Shown one piece after another: positions 25,901-34,262 of a DNA stretch of 64,000 nt. This stretch comes from Bacillota bacterium (GTDB lineage: Bacteria > Bacillota > Sulfobacillia > Sulfobacillales > Sulfobacillaceae), in assembly GCA_026627065.1 (NCBI GenBank), contig JAPNUO010000001.1, forward strand, positions 124,001 through 188,000, written 5' to 3'. A program made the translations under genes and the position numbers. The notes below the pieces were generated by a model, which saw only the letters and a program-made list of their open reading frames with translations, was not told where the DNA came from and searched no databases. The number at the start of each line of letters is the position of its first letter. Positions within the stretch are counted from its first letter, which is position 1.

Positions 25901-27267
25901 GATTTGTCCCCCTCGACTTCCAGGGCGCTCAGCATGGTATTCAGCTTCCAATCGGACTCTATGAGTTCTGCTTCCGGGTCGGAATCGGCCATGATGCCGC
26001 ATCCTGCGTAAAGCGTCGTCTGACCCGGATCAACGCGCCCCGAGCGCAGCGCCACGATCCATTCGCCGTTTCCCGCGAGGGAGGTCCACCCGAGACTGCC
26101 CGCATACCAGCCACGCGAAAAAGGCTCAGCACGCCCAAGGTAGCGGATGGCTTCCGGAATCGGATAGCCGGCAACGGCCGGCGTCGGGTGCAGCTGGGCG
26201 ACCGCTTGCCAGATGTCGGCGTCGGACGTCAGCTGAGCCTCGATGGGGGTCAAGAGATGTTGCACGCTCGGCAGCTTTTTCAGCGTGGGTTGGGGCGGCA
26301 CCGTCACGGCGTGAGCGAGGCTTTGAAGCGCATGAGTCACATGTTCCTTGACCACCCGGTGCTCCCTTTGAGTTTTCGGGTCGTTGAGCATCGCGCGCGC
26401 GAGCCGGCTGTCGTCTTCAGGCGTGACGCCACGCGCCGCCGAACCGGCCAGGGACATTGTCTCCAACCGGCGATCCTGGACTTTCACGAGGAGTTCGGGC
26501 GAGGCGCCAAGAAACAGGCTGTCGCCGCGTTTGATCGCGAACACGGTCGCGTCGGGATTTTGATGCCGCAAATTGTCCAGAACGAGCGGCAACGGCAGGC
26601 GATGGTGATACGTGAGGTTGAGCGAACGTGCCAACACAACCTTCTCTAGGCGGCCTTGCTGAATCTGGTAGGCGGCTTCGCGCACCAGGCCAACCCATTC
26701 CCCGCGCGAAGGCACGGCTGTGATGCGGTCGGGCTGGGGCATGGCCGTGGCGCCGGAGGGGGAGGAAAACAAGACGGCCCACCACGGTTCCAACAGGCGG
26801 TGGTACACCTCGGGGGTGTCATCCGGTTGAACTCTGAGGGCCAGACGGATGGTGGCTTTTTCGGCGTCCTGCGCAATCTGGATGAGGGGTAAGGCAAGAT
26901 ACACCGTGGGCCATTCCTTCCAAGGCGACGCCTGGTGAAAGGCCTGTCCTCCCACGATCCAGGCATCCTCAGGCATCCCCTCGTCTTGCAGCCGCCGCGC
27001 GCGCTGGGCCATCCTGCCAAGATGGCTGGGGTCATCCCACTGCCATTCGCGAGACACCCCGAGGCCTAGCTGGGCCGTTCCGTCGGGGCGCCAAAACAGC
27101 CATCCAAAGTCGCGGGCGAGCGCCAAGGCGTGGGTTAACCCCAGCGGAGGAACGGTCAGCGCGTCGGAGAGCCAAAAAAACGCACCACGCTCCTTCGCGT
27201 GGCGAAGCGCCTCTCGCACCATGTCGTCAAACCAGGTTCGCGTAAGCTCTAGGCCGTACTTATCCAT
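25897..27267 (-). CDS. menF: isochorismate synthase
   Basis: A 456-residue chorismate-binding enzyme converting chorismate to isochorismate. I place the start at ATG 27267 because a promoter with its -10 box at 27274-27279 would begin transcription at or next to this codon; the open frame reaches 27456 but would overlap the promoter and the divergent gene. The N-terminal domain (1-190) is variable. The C-terminal domain has LEKVVLARSLNLTYHHRLPL, VFAIKRGDSLFLGASPELLV, the conserved SLAGSAARGVTPEDDSRLA, LHPTPAVAGYP and the metal-binding end GCGIMADSDPEAELIESDWK. It is the first gene of the men operon and commits chorismate to menaquinone. Confidence 0.92.
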   Translation of the reverse strand: MDKYGLELTRTWFDDMVREALRHAKERGAFFWLSDALTVPPLGLTHALALARDFGWLFWRPDGTAQLGLGVSREWQWDDPSHLGRMAQRARRLQDEGMPEDAWIVGGQAFHQASPWKEWPTVYLALPLIQIAQDAEKATIRLALRVQPDDTPEVYHRLLEPWWAVLFSSPSGATAMPQPDRITAVPSRGEWVGLVREAAYQIQQGRLEKVVLARSLNLTYHHRLPLPLVLDNLRHQNPDATVFAIKRGDSLFLGASPELLVKVQDRRLETMSLAGSAARGVTPEDDSRLARAMLNDPKTQREHRVVKEHVTHALQSLAHAVTVPPQPTLKKLPSVQHLLTPIEAQLTSDADIWQAVAQLHPTPAVAGYPIPEAIRYLGRAEPFSRGWYAGSLGWTSLAGNGEWIVALRSGRVDPGQTTLYAGCGIMADSDPEAELIESDWKLNTMLSALEVEGDKS

Positions 27268-27273
27268 ACTGCT

Positions 27274-27302
27274 ACTATAGTGTGGACGGTGCTCGAAATC
27301 AA
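27274..27302 (-). promoter_or_regulatory. sigma-A-type promoter of the men operon, probably leaderless
   Basis: On the minus strand TTGATT (27302-27297), a 17-base spacer and TATAGT (27279-27274). Six bases (AGCAGT) separate the -10 from the menF ATG, which puts the expected transcription start at the A of ATG. No ribosome binding site is present upstream of that ATG, as expected for a leaderless transcript. Confidence 0.65.
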
Positions 27303-27424
27303 CCCGACGCGAGGCGGGGACAGGAGCCGCAGCGAAGGCAGTCCAAACTGGCCTCAAATCGTCCGATGGCGTAAGATGATAGCGCGCGACCAGCGGGAAT
27401 CGTTCGCGAAACGAGAAAGAGAGC

Positions 27425-28267
27425 GTGGGAAACACGGATCGACCCAATGTGGACATTGTGAGGACGAAGATTGCTCGGATCTGGCCAGATCTGGCCGATA
27501 TGCCCGTAGACTGGATCGATCGGGGTGAACGGTTTGACCTCGTTTTCGTCGGTTCGGATTGGGTGGTGCGGATTGCGAGACGCCACGCCGACCAATGGCG
27601 ACTTCGGCGGGAAATGTGGCTGCTGGCGCAGTTGAGCGCGGCGGCCCCGTGGGCCCTGCCGACCTATGACGGTCCAGCGGTGGGAGGCTATGCGCGTTAC
27701 CGCTATCTTCAAGGAGTGCCTTTCCGCCCTGGAAGCGCGCTCCCCGAGGCCTTGGGGGGCGATATTCGAGCCTTTCTGGAATGGTTGCACGGCCGCATGG
27801 TGGCCGCGTCGCCGAAAGATGCCAAGATTCGCTGGCTGCGCCGCTATCGAGCTTGGGTGAACCAACTGGCGCCCGACGTGATGCCGCTGTTTTCGGTGCG
27901 AGAGCGCCGCAAGTCCCAGGAGCGCCTGGACGAAGGGCTGAGACTCCTTGAAAGCGGGCCATGGGAAGTCGGACTGATTCATGGAAATGTCTTGCCCCGC
28001 CATCTTTTGGTCAGCGGTGGTCGCCTGGCGGGCGTCGTGGACTTCAGCCAGTGGCGCGTCGGCGACGCGGCAGTTGACTGGAGCGGCATCGAGGGGCTGG
28101 AAGAGTTTTTATCGCCCGCGCTCGCTGCAGATCATTTGTTTGCCGCGCGCATTCGCTTTTATCGCTTTTTGCGCCCCTTCCTAGACATTCGGCAGGCGCT
28201 GTCCGCAGGTCAGGTGGAAGCCGTTGAACGCGGCGTCCAGTGGGTGCGCCGCCAGTTGTCGCAATGA
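27425..28267 (+). CDS. aminoglycoside phosphotransferase (APH)-fold protein with altered catalytic loop
   Basis: A 280-residue protein of the APH/choline kinase fold, GTG 27425 with GAAAGAGAG upstream, divergent from menF. The N-lobe has RGERFDLVFVGSDWVVRIAR with the Arg/Lys region for ATP. The Brenner motif HxDxxxxN reads HGNVLPRHLLV: His186 is kept, but the catalytic Asp is Asn188 and the usual Asn is His193. The second metal-binding Asp is kept (VVDFSQW, Asp206). Such changes suggest a weak kinase or a pseudokinase. It precedes pheA by 7 bases and is probably cotranscribed. No resistance or spore-coat role (CotS-like) can be argued from sequence. Confidence 0.7.
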   Translation: MGNTDRPNVDIVRTKIARIWPDLADMPVDWIDRGERFDLVFVGSDWVVRIARRHADQWRLRREMWLLAQLSAAAPWALPTYDGPAVGGYARYRYLQGVPFRPGSALPEALGGDIRAFLEWLHGRMVAASPKDAKIRWLRRYRAWVNQLAPDVMPLFSVRERRKSQERLDEGLRLLESGPWEVGLIHGNVLPRHLLVSGGRLAGVVDFSQWRVGDAAVDWSGIEGLEEFLSPALAADHLFAARIRFYRFLRPFLDIRQALSAGQVEAVERGVQWVRRQLSQ

Positions 28268-28274
28268 GGTGAGG

Positions 28275-29117
28275 ATGATGTTTTATCAAGGCGAACCGGG
28301 GGCGTTTTCGGAGGCCGCCATCCGTCATTACTTTCCGGATGAAGAGCCGATCGGCTTGCCGTCTTTTGAGGCGGTTTTTCAGCGGCTGACCCAGGATTCG
28401 CACGCATATGCCCTGTTGCCTATTGAGAACGCCTATCGCGGGCCGGTGACAGAGGTGTGGGACCGCTTGGTGGGCAACGATCAGTTGACCATATGGGGCG
28501 AGGTGGTGGAGCGGGTCCGTTTGGCGCTGATGGCGCCGGCGGGCGAAACGCTGGACACCATCCGCCGCGTGCGCTCCCACCCGCAGGCTCTCATGCAGAG
28601 CCGGGGCTTTTGGCAGGCGCGCGGGTATGAAGCGGAGCCAGCGCTGGACACAGCCGGCAGCGCCCGCGAGGTGGCAGAGTTTCGCTGGCCCGGCGTGGCA
28701 GCCATTGCGAGTCCCACGGCGGCCGAGCGTTATGGACTCCACATCTTAGCGGCACCCCTGGAAGATTATCCCGATAACCGGACGCGGTTTTGGCTGATCG
28801 CCCAGCGTCAGCCCACGCTGCCCGAGTTTCCGGTGGACGACCGCAAAGCGACGTTGGCCTTTGACGTGCAACATCAACCGGGGTCTTTGGCGCGCATTTT
28901 GAACATCTTTGCCGACCGGCGCATCAACTTGACGAAAATTGAATCGCGCCCCCGTCCGGGCTATCCTTTTGAATTTCGCTTCTGGATTGACGTGGCCCTG
29001 GGAGACAACGACCCCGCGCTGCTTTTTGAGGCGTTGGAAGAGGTGAAGATCCACGCCCTCTTTTATCGCTTTCTCGGCTTTTATCCCGCGTTTTACGATG
29101 TCGGTGAGACCGCATGA
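28275..29117 (+). CDS. pheA: prephenate dehydratase
   Basis: A 280-residue enzyme converting prephenate to phenylpyruvate in phenylalanine synthesis. GAGGTGAGG lies directly before two successive ATGs (28275 and 28278). The N-terminal catalytic part shows FYQGEPGAFSEAAIRHYF, LLPIENAYRGPVTEVWD (usual PIENSxxG, here A-Y-R-G) and the catalytic Thr in NRTRFWLIAQ. The C-terminal ACT domain has HQPGSLARILNIFADRRINL and TKIESRPRPG, the phenylalanine-binding ESRP. It competes with menF for chorismate-derived metabolites and is transcribed divergently from it. Confidence 0.92.
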   Translation: MMFYQGEPGAFSEAAIRHYFPDEEPIGLPSFEAVFQRLTQDSHAYALLPIENAYRGPVTEVWDRLVGNDQLTIWGEVVERVRLALMAPAGETLDTIRRVRSHPQALMQSRGFWQARGYEAEPALDTAGSAREVAEFRWPGVAAIASPTAAERYGLHILAAPLEDYPDNRTRFWLIAQRQPTLPEFPVDDRKATLAFDVQHQPGSLARILNIFADRRINLTKIESRPRPGYPFEFRFWIDVALGDNDPALLFEALEEVKIHALFYRFLGFYPAFYDVGETA

Positions 29118-29791
29118 CGCCCGCAGTGCTTACCATTGACCTCCTGGATGCCAGCGGCCGCCAGGGGATGGTCGACAGCTGCCAGGCGGCGATGGCGCTC
29201 AGCATGCGGCCTTACTTTGTGGCCACGGGATTGTCATGGCCGGCACCGGAAGGCGTTCGCGTGTCCTGGCTTGACGTTTCGGACATTTGCGAGGCCGTGG
29301 CCAATCTTTGGGAGCGGGAGGAGACGCGGGTTGTCCACTGTGGGGTGCTGGGGCAGACCGCTCTGGTGGAAGCCATTCAGCCATTAGCTCGCAAACGGCC
29401 GATCCCCTTGGTGGTGCACTGGTGGGCGCACGATGGCTGGACGGACCGGGATGCGTTTCGCGACCAACTCTTGCCCCTAGCCACCATTTTGGTGACGTCT
29501 TTCCAAGGCGCCGAGGAATTGACGGGGCTGCCCGTGGGGGAGCGTGTGGACCGGCGCCGCGTGGCGCGCACCTTGAGCCACTTAGGGGCCCCCTGGATAC
29601 TGCTTTACGACGAGGCGGGCGACGAACCCGAGGGCTTGCTCTGGGGACCCCATCACGAAGAATGGCTGTCGGGGCCCATGCTGGGCGGCCCGCGCGTGAG
29701 CGCCGCGGTGAGCGCCTTGTTAGCTCAGCACACGTCGCTGGTGGCGGCGGTTCACCGGGCGTGCCGCTGGACGATGCGGCGTAGCGAGTAA
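29114..29791 (+). CDS. ThiD-like (hydroxymethylpyrimidine kinase fold) protein, diverged
   Basis: A 225-residue protein whose ATG overlaps the pheA stop (ATGA). The N-terminus VLTIDLLDASGRQGMVDSCQ matches ThiD/pyridoxal kinase (LTIAGSDPSGGAGIQAD), and VVHCGVLGQTALVEAI matches the KxGMLG strand. But the C-terminal anion hole GTGCTL/GAGD is replaced by GGPRVSAAVSAL, so the catalytic Asp/Cys is not visible, and the protein is shorter than ThiD (about 265). It may be a degenerate kinase or one with another substrate. Convergent with yigZ, with 2 bases between. Confidence 0.6.
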   Translation: MTPAVLTIDLLDASGRQGMVDSCQAAMALSMRPYFVATGLSWPAPEGVRVSWLDVSDICEAVANLWEREETRVVHCGVLGQTALVEAIQPLARKRPIPLVVHWWAHDGWTDRDAFRDQLLPLATILVTSFQGAEELTGLPVGERVDRRRVARTLSHLGAPWILLYDEAGDEPEGLLWGPHHEEWLSGPMLGGPRVSAAVSALLAQHTSLVAAVHRACRWTMRRSE

Positions 29792-29793
29792 GG

Positions 29794-30414
29794 TCACGCG
29801 TCCGGGGCACCCAGGGGGATGCGTCCGAGCTCAGTCCGGCAATCGACGAGGTGCCAAGGGCAGGTCGCGTCTAGGCGGGCTTGGAGATTGGGCCACGCGC
29901 GGCGTTCCACGCAAAATCGGAGCGTAATGTGGTCGCCAAAGTCTTCGTTCCATTCGGTGCTGGCACGGGAGAGCCAGGGCGCTACGCGGTGATAGTCGGG
30001 GTAGGCGATGCTGAGGGTGACGTGGTGCAGCTCCGCCGTGCGCGCTTGGACGGTGGCGGCGAGGGCTTGGAGGCAAGCCGATTGGTAGGCCCGCGTCAAG
30101 CCGCCGCGGCCTAGTTTGGTGCCGCCAAAGTATCGCGCCGCGATCACCGCCGTCTGGGTCCAGTCTTGGTGGATGAGCGGCAGGAGCATGGGGAGGCCGG
30201 CCGTTTGGTGCGGCTCGCCGTCGTCGAACCCGCGCTGTTGACTGGCCGTGATGCGGTAAGCCCAGGGGTAATGATCCGCATGGGGATAGCAGGATTTCAT
30301 GGCGTCAAGGCAAGTTTGCAGCTCGTCGGGATGCGGTAAATAAAAAGTTTTCGCGGCGAAACGGGACCGCTCGACAACGAATTCGGCGGCCGCTGAGGAA
30401 AAGACCGTCGGCAT
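29794..30414 (-). CDS. yigZ: YigZ/IMPACT family protein
   Basis: A 206-residue protein of the UPF0029/IMPACT family, found in most bacteria and thought to act in translation or stress response. The start is taken at ATG 30414, 6 bases after GGAGGG; the frame is open to 30453. The conserved blocks are VVERSRFAAKTFYL, DDGEPHQTAGLPML and the signature AARYFGGTKLGRGGLTRAYQ. The C-terminal ferredoxin-like domain (residues 135-200) is present. No operon partner on this strand. Confidence 0.88.
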   Translation of the reverse strand: MPTVFSSAAAEFVVERSRFAAKTFYLPHPDELQTCLDAMKSCYPHADHYPWAYRITASQQRGFDDGEPHQTAGLPMLLPLIHQDWTQTAVIAARYFGGTKLGRGGLTRAYQSACLQALAATVQARTAELHHVTLSIAYPDYHRVAPWLSRASTEWNEDFGDHITLRFCVERRAWPNLQARLDATCPWHLVDCRTELGRIPLGAPDA

Positions 30415-30555
30415 AGACATCCCTCCCAATGGCCTCTGCATCTTCGCCATCATTTGGCGTACACTAGCATAACGCCTTGCGACGCCAGCTACTAGCGATC
30501 AAACGGCAACGAATGGTATGGTGAACATGGTGGAAGATGACAAGAAGGGGGTGGC

Positions 30556-31788
30556 ATGGTGGCTAAAAGCACGGCAGCGGGACGAGTGCCAGTCGACGAT
30601 CCGGCAGAGTGGATTGAGTGGGCGGCGCAGCATCACACAGAAACACTAGCGGCCCGGCCCGAGGTAATGATCTTGGCCGCTCGCTACGGCGATGGACATC
30701 TCCGCGCGGCCAAGGCAATCGGGTTAAAACTCCTGTTGCTTGAGCCCACGTTAAATGTGGGGATCTTAGACTACTATCAGTTCGTCAATCCGTTGTTGGA
30801 CAGCGCCATCCGCTGGGCCTATCTTAGTTCGGTGCGCTTTGTGCCAAGCGCCTGGAAGCGATTTTATACCGCCACCCAAAAGATTGATCCGGAGTCACCC
30901 ACGCAGCAATTTTTAAATCGCATTGGCATCGAGTCCTTTTATGAGGCGATTCGAGCGGAGCCGCCCAAGGTCATCGTGTCGACTTATCCGACGGCGGCGG
31001 GGGTCGTGTCCACCTTAAAGCGGCAAGGGCGCATTGATGCCCTCAACTACGTGGTGATGACGGACTACAGCATTCATTCGCAGTGGATTCATAAGTATGT
31101 GGATCTTTATTTCGTGGGTGGCGACGAGATGAAGGCCGCGCTGGTCGCCCGGGGGGTGCCCGACGATCGCATTCTCGTTTCGGGCATTCCGGTGGACAGC
31201 CGATTTGAGCAGCCGGTCAATGAAGAGGCGGTGCGCAAAAGTTTGGGGATCGGCCCCGATCCGGTGTTGCTTTTTATGGGCGGATCCTACATGCCGATCA
31301 CTGAATTTAGTTACGTGTTGTCGCAAATTGACAAAGTGACGCTGCCGCACGTCACCATTGTGGTGGCAGGCCGGGAGGAAAACCGCCGGCAGGTAGCGTT
31401 GTCGTACCAGAAGCGGGCGACACATCCTATGGTGGTTCTCGGGTATGTCAACAACGTGCATGAGCTGATGGGCATTAGCGCCCTCTTGATCAGCAAAGCG
31501 GGGGGCTTGACAACCACAGAAGCTCTTTGCCGGGGCGTGCCGATGTTGATATATCGCCCCATCCCCGGCCAGGAAGATGCCAACGCCATGTATGTCGTGC
31601 GCCATGGCGCGGGTCTTTTGGCGAAGGATCACGACGACGTCTCAGAGATGATCACCCATCTCCTCAGCCACCCGTGGGAGCTTAAGGCGATGGCGCGTCA
31701 GGCCAGGGAGTTAGGTCATCCGCATGCGGCCCAGACGATTGCCGGAAAAATCCAAGAAGCCCTGGCTCGCGAGGCTCATGCGCGTTAG
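30556..31788 (+). CDS. ugtP: processive diacylglycerol glucosyltransferase-like (UgtP/MGDG synthase family)
   Basis: A 410-residue GT28-family enzyme, ATG 30556 after AAGAAGGGGG. These enzymes add glucose (or galactose) from UDP-sugar to diacylglycerol to make membrane glycolipids and lipoteichoic acid anchors. The N-terminal acceptor domain shows the family motif in variant form MILAARYGDGHLRAAKAIGL (usual GGGHxxAA), and the C-terminal donor domain has LFMGGSYM, VLGYVNNVHELM and SKAGGLTTTEALCRGVPMLI. The MGDG-synthase part (residues 45-205) distinguishes it from MurG. It overlaps the next gene by 11 bases and heads a three-gene envelope operon. The gene symbol follows the Bacillus relative; sugar and acceptor are inferred. 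Confidence 0.75.
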   Translation: MVAKSTAAGRVPVDDPAEWIEWAAQHHTETLAARPEVMILAARYGDGHLRAAKAIGLKLLLLEPTLNVGILDYYQFVNPLLDSAIRWAYLSSVRFVPSAWKRFYTATQKIDPESPTQQFLNRIGIESFYEAIRAEPPKVIVSTYPTAAGVVSTLKRQGRIDALNYVVMTDYSIHSQWIHKYVDLYFVGGDEMKAALVARGVPDDRILVSGIPVDSRFEQPVNEEAVRKSLGIGPDPVLLFMGGSYMPITEFSYVLSQIDKVTLPHVTIVVAGREENRRQVALSYQKRATHPMVVLGYVNNVHELMGISALLISKAGGLTTTEALCRGVPMLIYRPIPGQEDANAMYVVRHGAGLLAKDHDDVSEMITHLLSHPWELKAMARQARELGHPHAAQTIAGKIQEALAREAHAR

Positions 31789-32950
31789 CCGGTCGGACGT
31801 GCCAACCCAAGCGCTGTTGACCCTGGTGTTGGGGCTTGCGGAATTTGCGCGAGGAGCGCTCGTGGTAGCGCTCCTCGCGGATTACGTCACGGGTCCCCTA
31901 GCGGCTCCGCTGACCGTGGTAGGGTGGGCGTTGGCTGTGCATTACCTCTTGGACACGCTGTTTCGCGGCCCATCGGGATGGGTGGTGGACCGCGTGGGAC
32001 CGGCTCGGGTCCTGACGTTAGGATTGGCCTTTGAAGTGGTGGCGTTCGTGGGACTGATGAATGCCCATCACGTGTTTTGGGTGGTCTTTTGGGTCGGATT
32101 TTTGGGCATCGGCACGGCGACGCACTGGCCCGCGGTGGTGACGGGCACCAACCGCTTAAGTCGGCAAGGAAGCCGAGCTTCCAGCATGAGTCTGGTGTTT
32201 GCCGCTTGGTTGGCGGGAGCAGGGCTTGGGCCGATGGTGATTAACTTTTTGATGGCCGGACGCGACCGCCTGGCGTTTTTGGTGCTGGTGGCTGTGGACG
32301 TTGCCGCTTGGCTGTTGACACTGATCATACGCAATGAGCGGCTGGAGCCGAGGCATCGCGTGCGCCATCCGCTAGGCCAGTGGGGGAGCACCTTATGGCC
32401 GTTCCGGTACATTTTGCCGGGCATGTTTTTGCAAAACCTGACGTTAGGGTTGCTATTACCGATTCTTGAGCCATACGTCAATCGGGTTCTCAAGCTCAGT
32501 CATCTTCAGTTTGCCGAGCTCCTCATCTTTGCGGGGGCGCTCACGGTCTTGCTGCTTTGGCCGATGGGGCGGATTACCGACCGCTATGGCCAGCGTCTAC
32601 CGTTGATCGGGGGGTTTTTTGTTGCCGGGGCGACTCTGGTCTTGCTGGCGTTTACGCGGCCGTTTTATGCGGTGGCCTTGTTGGCGGGCATCTTGGGATT
32701 CTCCTACGCCATGATTTTGCCATCGTGGAACGCGTTTTTGGCCCGATTGGTGCCGCGATCCATTGAGGGATGGCACTGGGGCATGTTTATGACCATTGAA
32801 GGGCTGGGCATGGCGGTCGGCCCGATCGTGGGTACCCGCCTGTTTGAACTGGCGGTGTGGGTGCCGTTCGTGTTTTCGGCCGCAGTGCTGTTGATGATGG
32901 GGACCTTTTACTGGATGTTTCCGTTTGATGCCTATTGGCGGGTAAAGTAA
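31778..32950 (+). CDS. MFS transporter in a cell-envelope operon
   Basis: A 390-residue membrane protein with 11-12 helices. ATG 31778 overlaps the glycosyltransferase stop, so coupling is likely; the frame is open to 31724. Motif A appears as PSGWVVDRVGPARVLTLGLA after helix 2 and LLWPMGRITDRYGQRLPLIG between helices 8 and 9. Between a glycolipid glucosyltransferase and a polysaccharide deacetylase it may move a lipid or lipid-linked sugar across the membrane, as the LtaA flippase does in Staphylococcus next to the glycolipid synthase. That role is an inference from gene order. Confidence 0.75.
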   Translation: MRVSRSDVPTQALLTLVLGLAEFARGALVVALLADYVTGPLAAPLTVVGWALAVHYLLDTLFRGPSGWVVDRVGPARVLTLGLAFEVVAFVGLMNAHHVFWVVFWVGFLGIGTATHWPAVVTGTNRLSRQGSRASSMSLVFAAWLAGAGLGPMVINFLMAGRDRLAFLVLVAVDVAAWLLTLIIRNERLEPRHRVRHPLGQWGSTLWPFRYILPGMFLQNLTLGLLLPILEPYVNRVLKLSHLQFAELLIFAGALTVLLLWPMGRITDRYGQRLPLIGGFFVAGATLVLLAFTRPFYAVALLAGILGFSYAMILPSWNAFLARLVPRSIEGWHWGMFMTIEGLGMAVGPIVGTRLFELAVWVPFVFSAAVLLMMGTFYWMFPFDAYWRVK

Positions 32951-32962
32951 CAAGGAGGCGGC

Positions 32963-34228
32963 GTGGTGGCCGGGTGGATTCTGGGGGCGGTGGCGGCCGC
33001 GTGGTTTGTGGTTTACTTGGGGCCCGACTTGTGGTTTCACCATCTGCAGTGGGGTGCGTTTCAAGGGTCGCCGGCCGTGCCCCGGGTGGCGCTGACGTTT
33101 GACGACGGCCCCGGGCCGGATACCCTGGGGATTGCGGAGACTTTAGAGCAGTATGGGGTCCGGGCCACCTTTTTCGTGGTGGCGGAGGAGGCGCTTAAGC
33201 GGCCTGCGGTGGTGAAGCGCCTGGCGGAGGCGGGGCATGAGATTGGATTGCATATGTCCCGCCATGTTTCGAGCTATACGCTCGCGCCGTGGCAAAGTTA
33301 TCGGCTGATTGGCCACGGGCTGCGCACGCTGGAGCAGTTGACCGGGCAGCGTCCCGTGTATTTTCGGCCGCCGTGGGGGCATGTCAACTTAGGCACCTGG
33401 TGGGCGGTGCGTCGCTATGGGCTGGTCCCGGTCTTTTGGAGCATTGCCCCTGACGACTGGCGCTCCGATCGCACGGCCGAAGCCATTTGCCGGTATGTGG
33501 TGCAGCTGGCGCAGCCCGGGGCAGTGATTGTGTTGCACGATGCCGGGGGATCGCGGGAACGCACGCGGCTTGCGCTGCCCGCGATGATCCAGGGCTTGCG
33601 GGCTTTGGGGTTGGAGCCAGGGCGGGTGTCCGAGCTCGCCACGGACCGCTCTTTTTTTCGGCGCGTCTGGACGTGGTGGGAGATCCGGTTTACCCGCAGC
33701 CGAGACATCCAGAGCATTCCCAACCGCGCGGGCGGCGAACCGTTCTTGCGGATTGGCATTGCCCGCTATCATGGACCGCGCGTGACCCTCAACGACGGCA
33801 CCACGATCCAGCCGGGCGACCGGTTTGGGGAGATCCACTTTGGCAACCCCGCGCTCTCGCGGTTTAGTGAGCGCCCTGGAGGCAGCCTCAAGGCGCTCCA
33901 CCAGGTGGTGACGGCATTGTCCGACTTGGCCGACTGGCTTTCGGATCACGAAGAATTTCGCGACATTCGTGCGGTGGGCGGCATCACGCTGTTGGACGCC
34001 GCCCACACCATTGAGAAGCTGGGATTTCAGCGGGTGCGCGTGCGCGGATGGCTGAAATGGTCCATGTGGATCTATCTCATTGTCCTCTTGGCGGTCTACC
34101 ACAGCGACGGCTGGAAAAACGTGAAGCGGTTCCGCCGGCTGGAGCCGGTGTTGATTCTCATGAGCCGCGATGCCTTTGTTCGCCGCTACCAGGGCCGAAA
34201 GCAACCGTCCCATACGCGTACGCCCTGA
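32963..34228 (+). CDS. membrane-anchored polysaccharide deacetylase with YkoP-type C-terminal domain
   Basis: A 421-residue protein starting at GTG 32963 after AAGGAGG. Residues 3-22 are an N-terminal membrane anchor. Residues about 40-235 form a NodB deacetylase domain: VALTFDDGPGPDTLGIAETL (catalytic Asp and metal Asp), EIGLHMSRHVSSYT (metal His), YFRPPWGHVN (motif 3) and VIVLHDAGGS (motif 5). Residues 255-400 match the YkoP-type domain (GEPFLRIGIARYHGPRVTLN, then GDRFGEIHFGNPALSRF), which ends in another hydrophobic segment. It would deacetylate a cell wall or membrane glycoconjugate outside the cell. Last gene of the envelope operon. Confidence 0.82.
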   Translation: MVAGWILGAVAAAWFVVYLGPDLWFHHLQWGAFQGSPAVPRVALTFDDGPGPDTLGIAETLEQYGVRATFFVVAEEALKRPAVVKRLAEAGHEIGLHMSRHVSSYTLAPWQSYRLIGHGLRTLEQLTGQRPVYFRPPWGHVNLGTWWAVRRYGLVPVFWSIAPDDWRSDRTAEAICRYVVQLAQPGAVIVLHDAGGSRERTRLALPAMIQGLRALGLEPGRVSELATDRSFFRRVWTWWEIRFTRSRDIQSIPNRAGGEPFLRIGIARYHGPRVTLNDGTTIQPGDRFGEIHFGNPALSRFSERPGGSLKALHQVVTALSDLADWLSDHEEFRDIRAVGGITLLDAAHTIEKLGFQRVRVRGWLKWSMWIYLIVLLAVYHSDGWKNVKRFRRLEPVLILMSRDAFVRRYQGRKQPSHTRTP

Positions 34229-34262
34229 CGCAGGTCGCGGGGAACGTGCGCCCTGCCCGGAC

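Noticed and set aside
28275..29117. fusion of pheA with chorismate mutase
   Set aside because: The frame has only the dehydratase and ACT domains; no mutase helices precede it.
33389..34213. 274-residue minus-strand open frame in the deacetylase gene
   Set aside because: Antisense shadow; the plus-strand frame has all NodB motifs.
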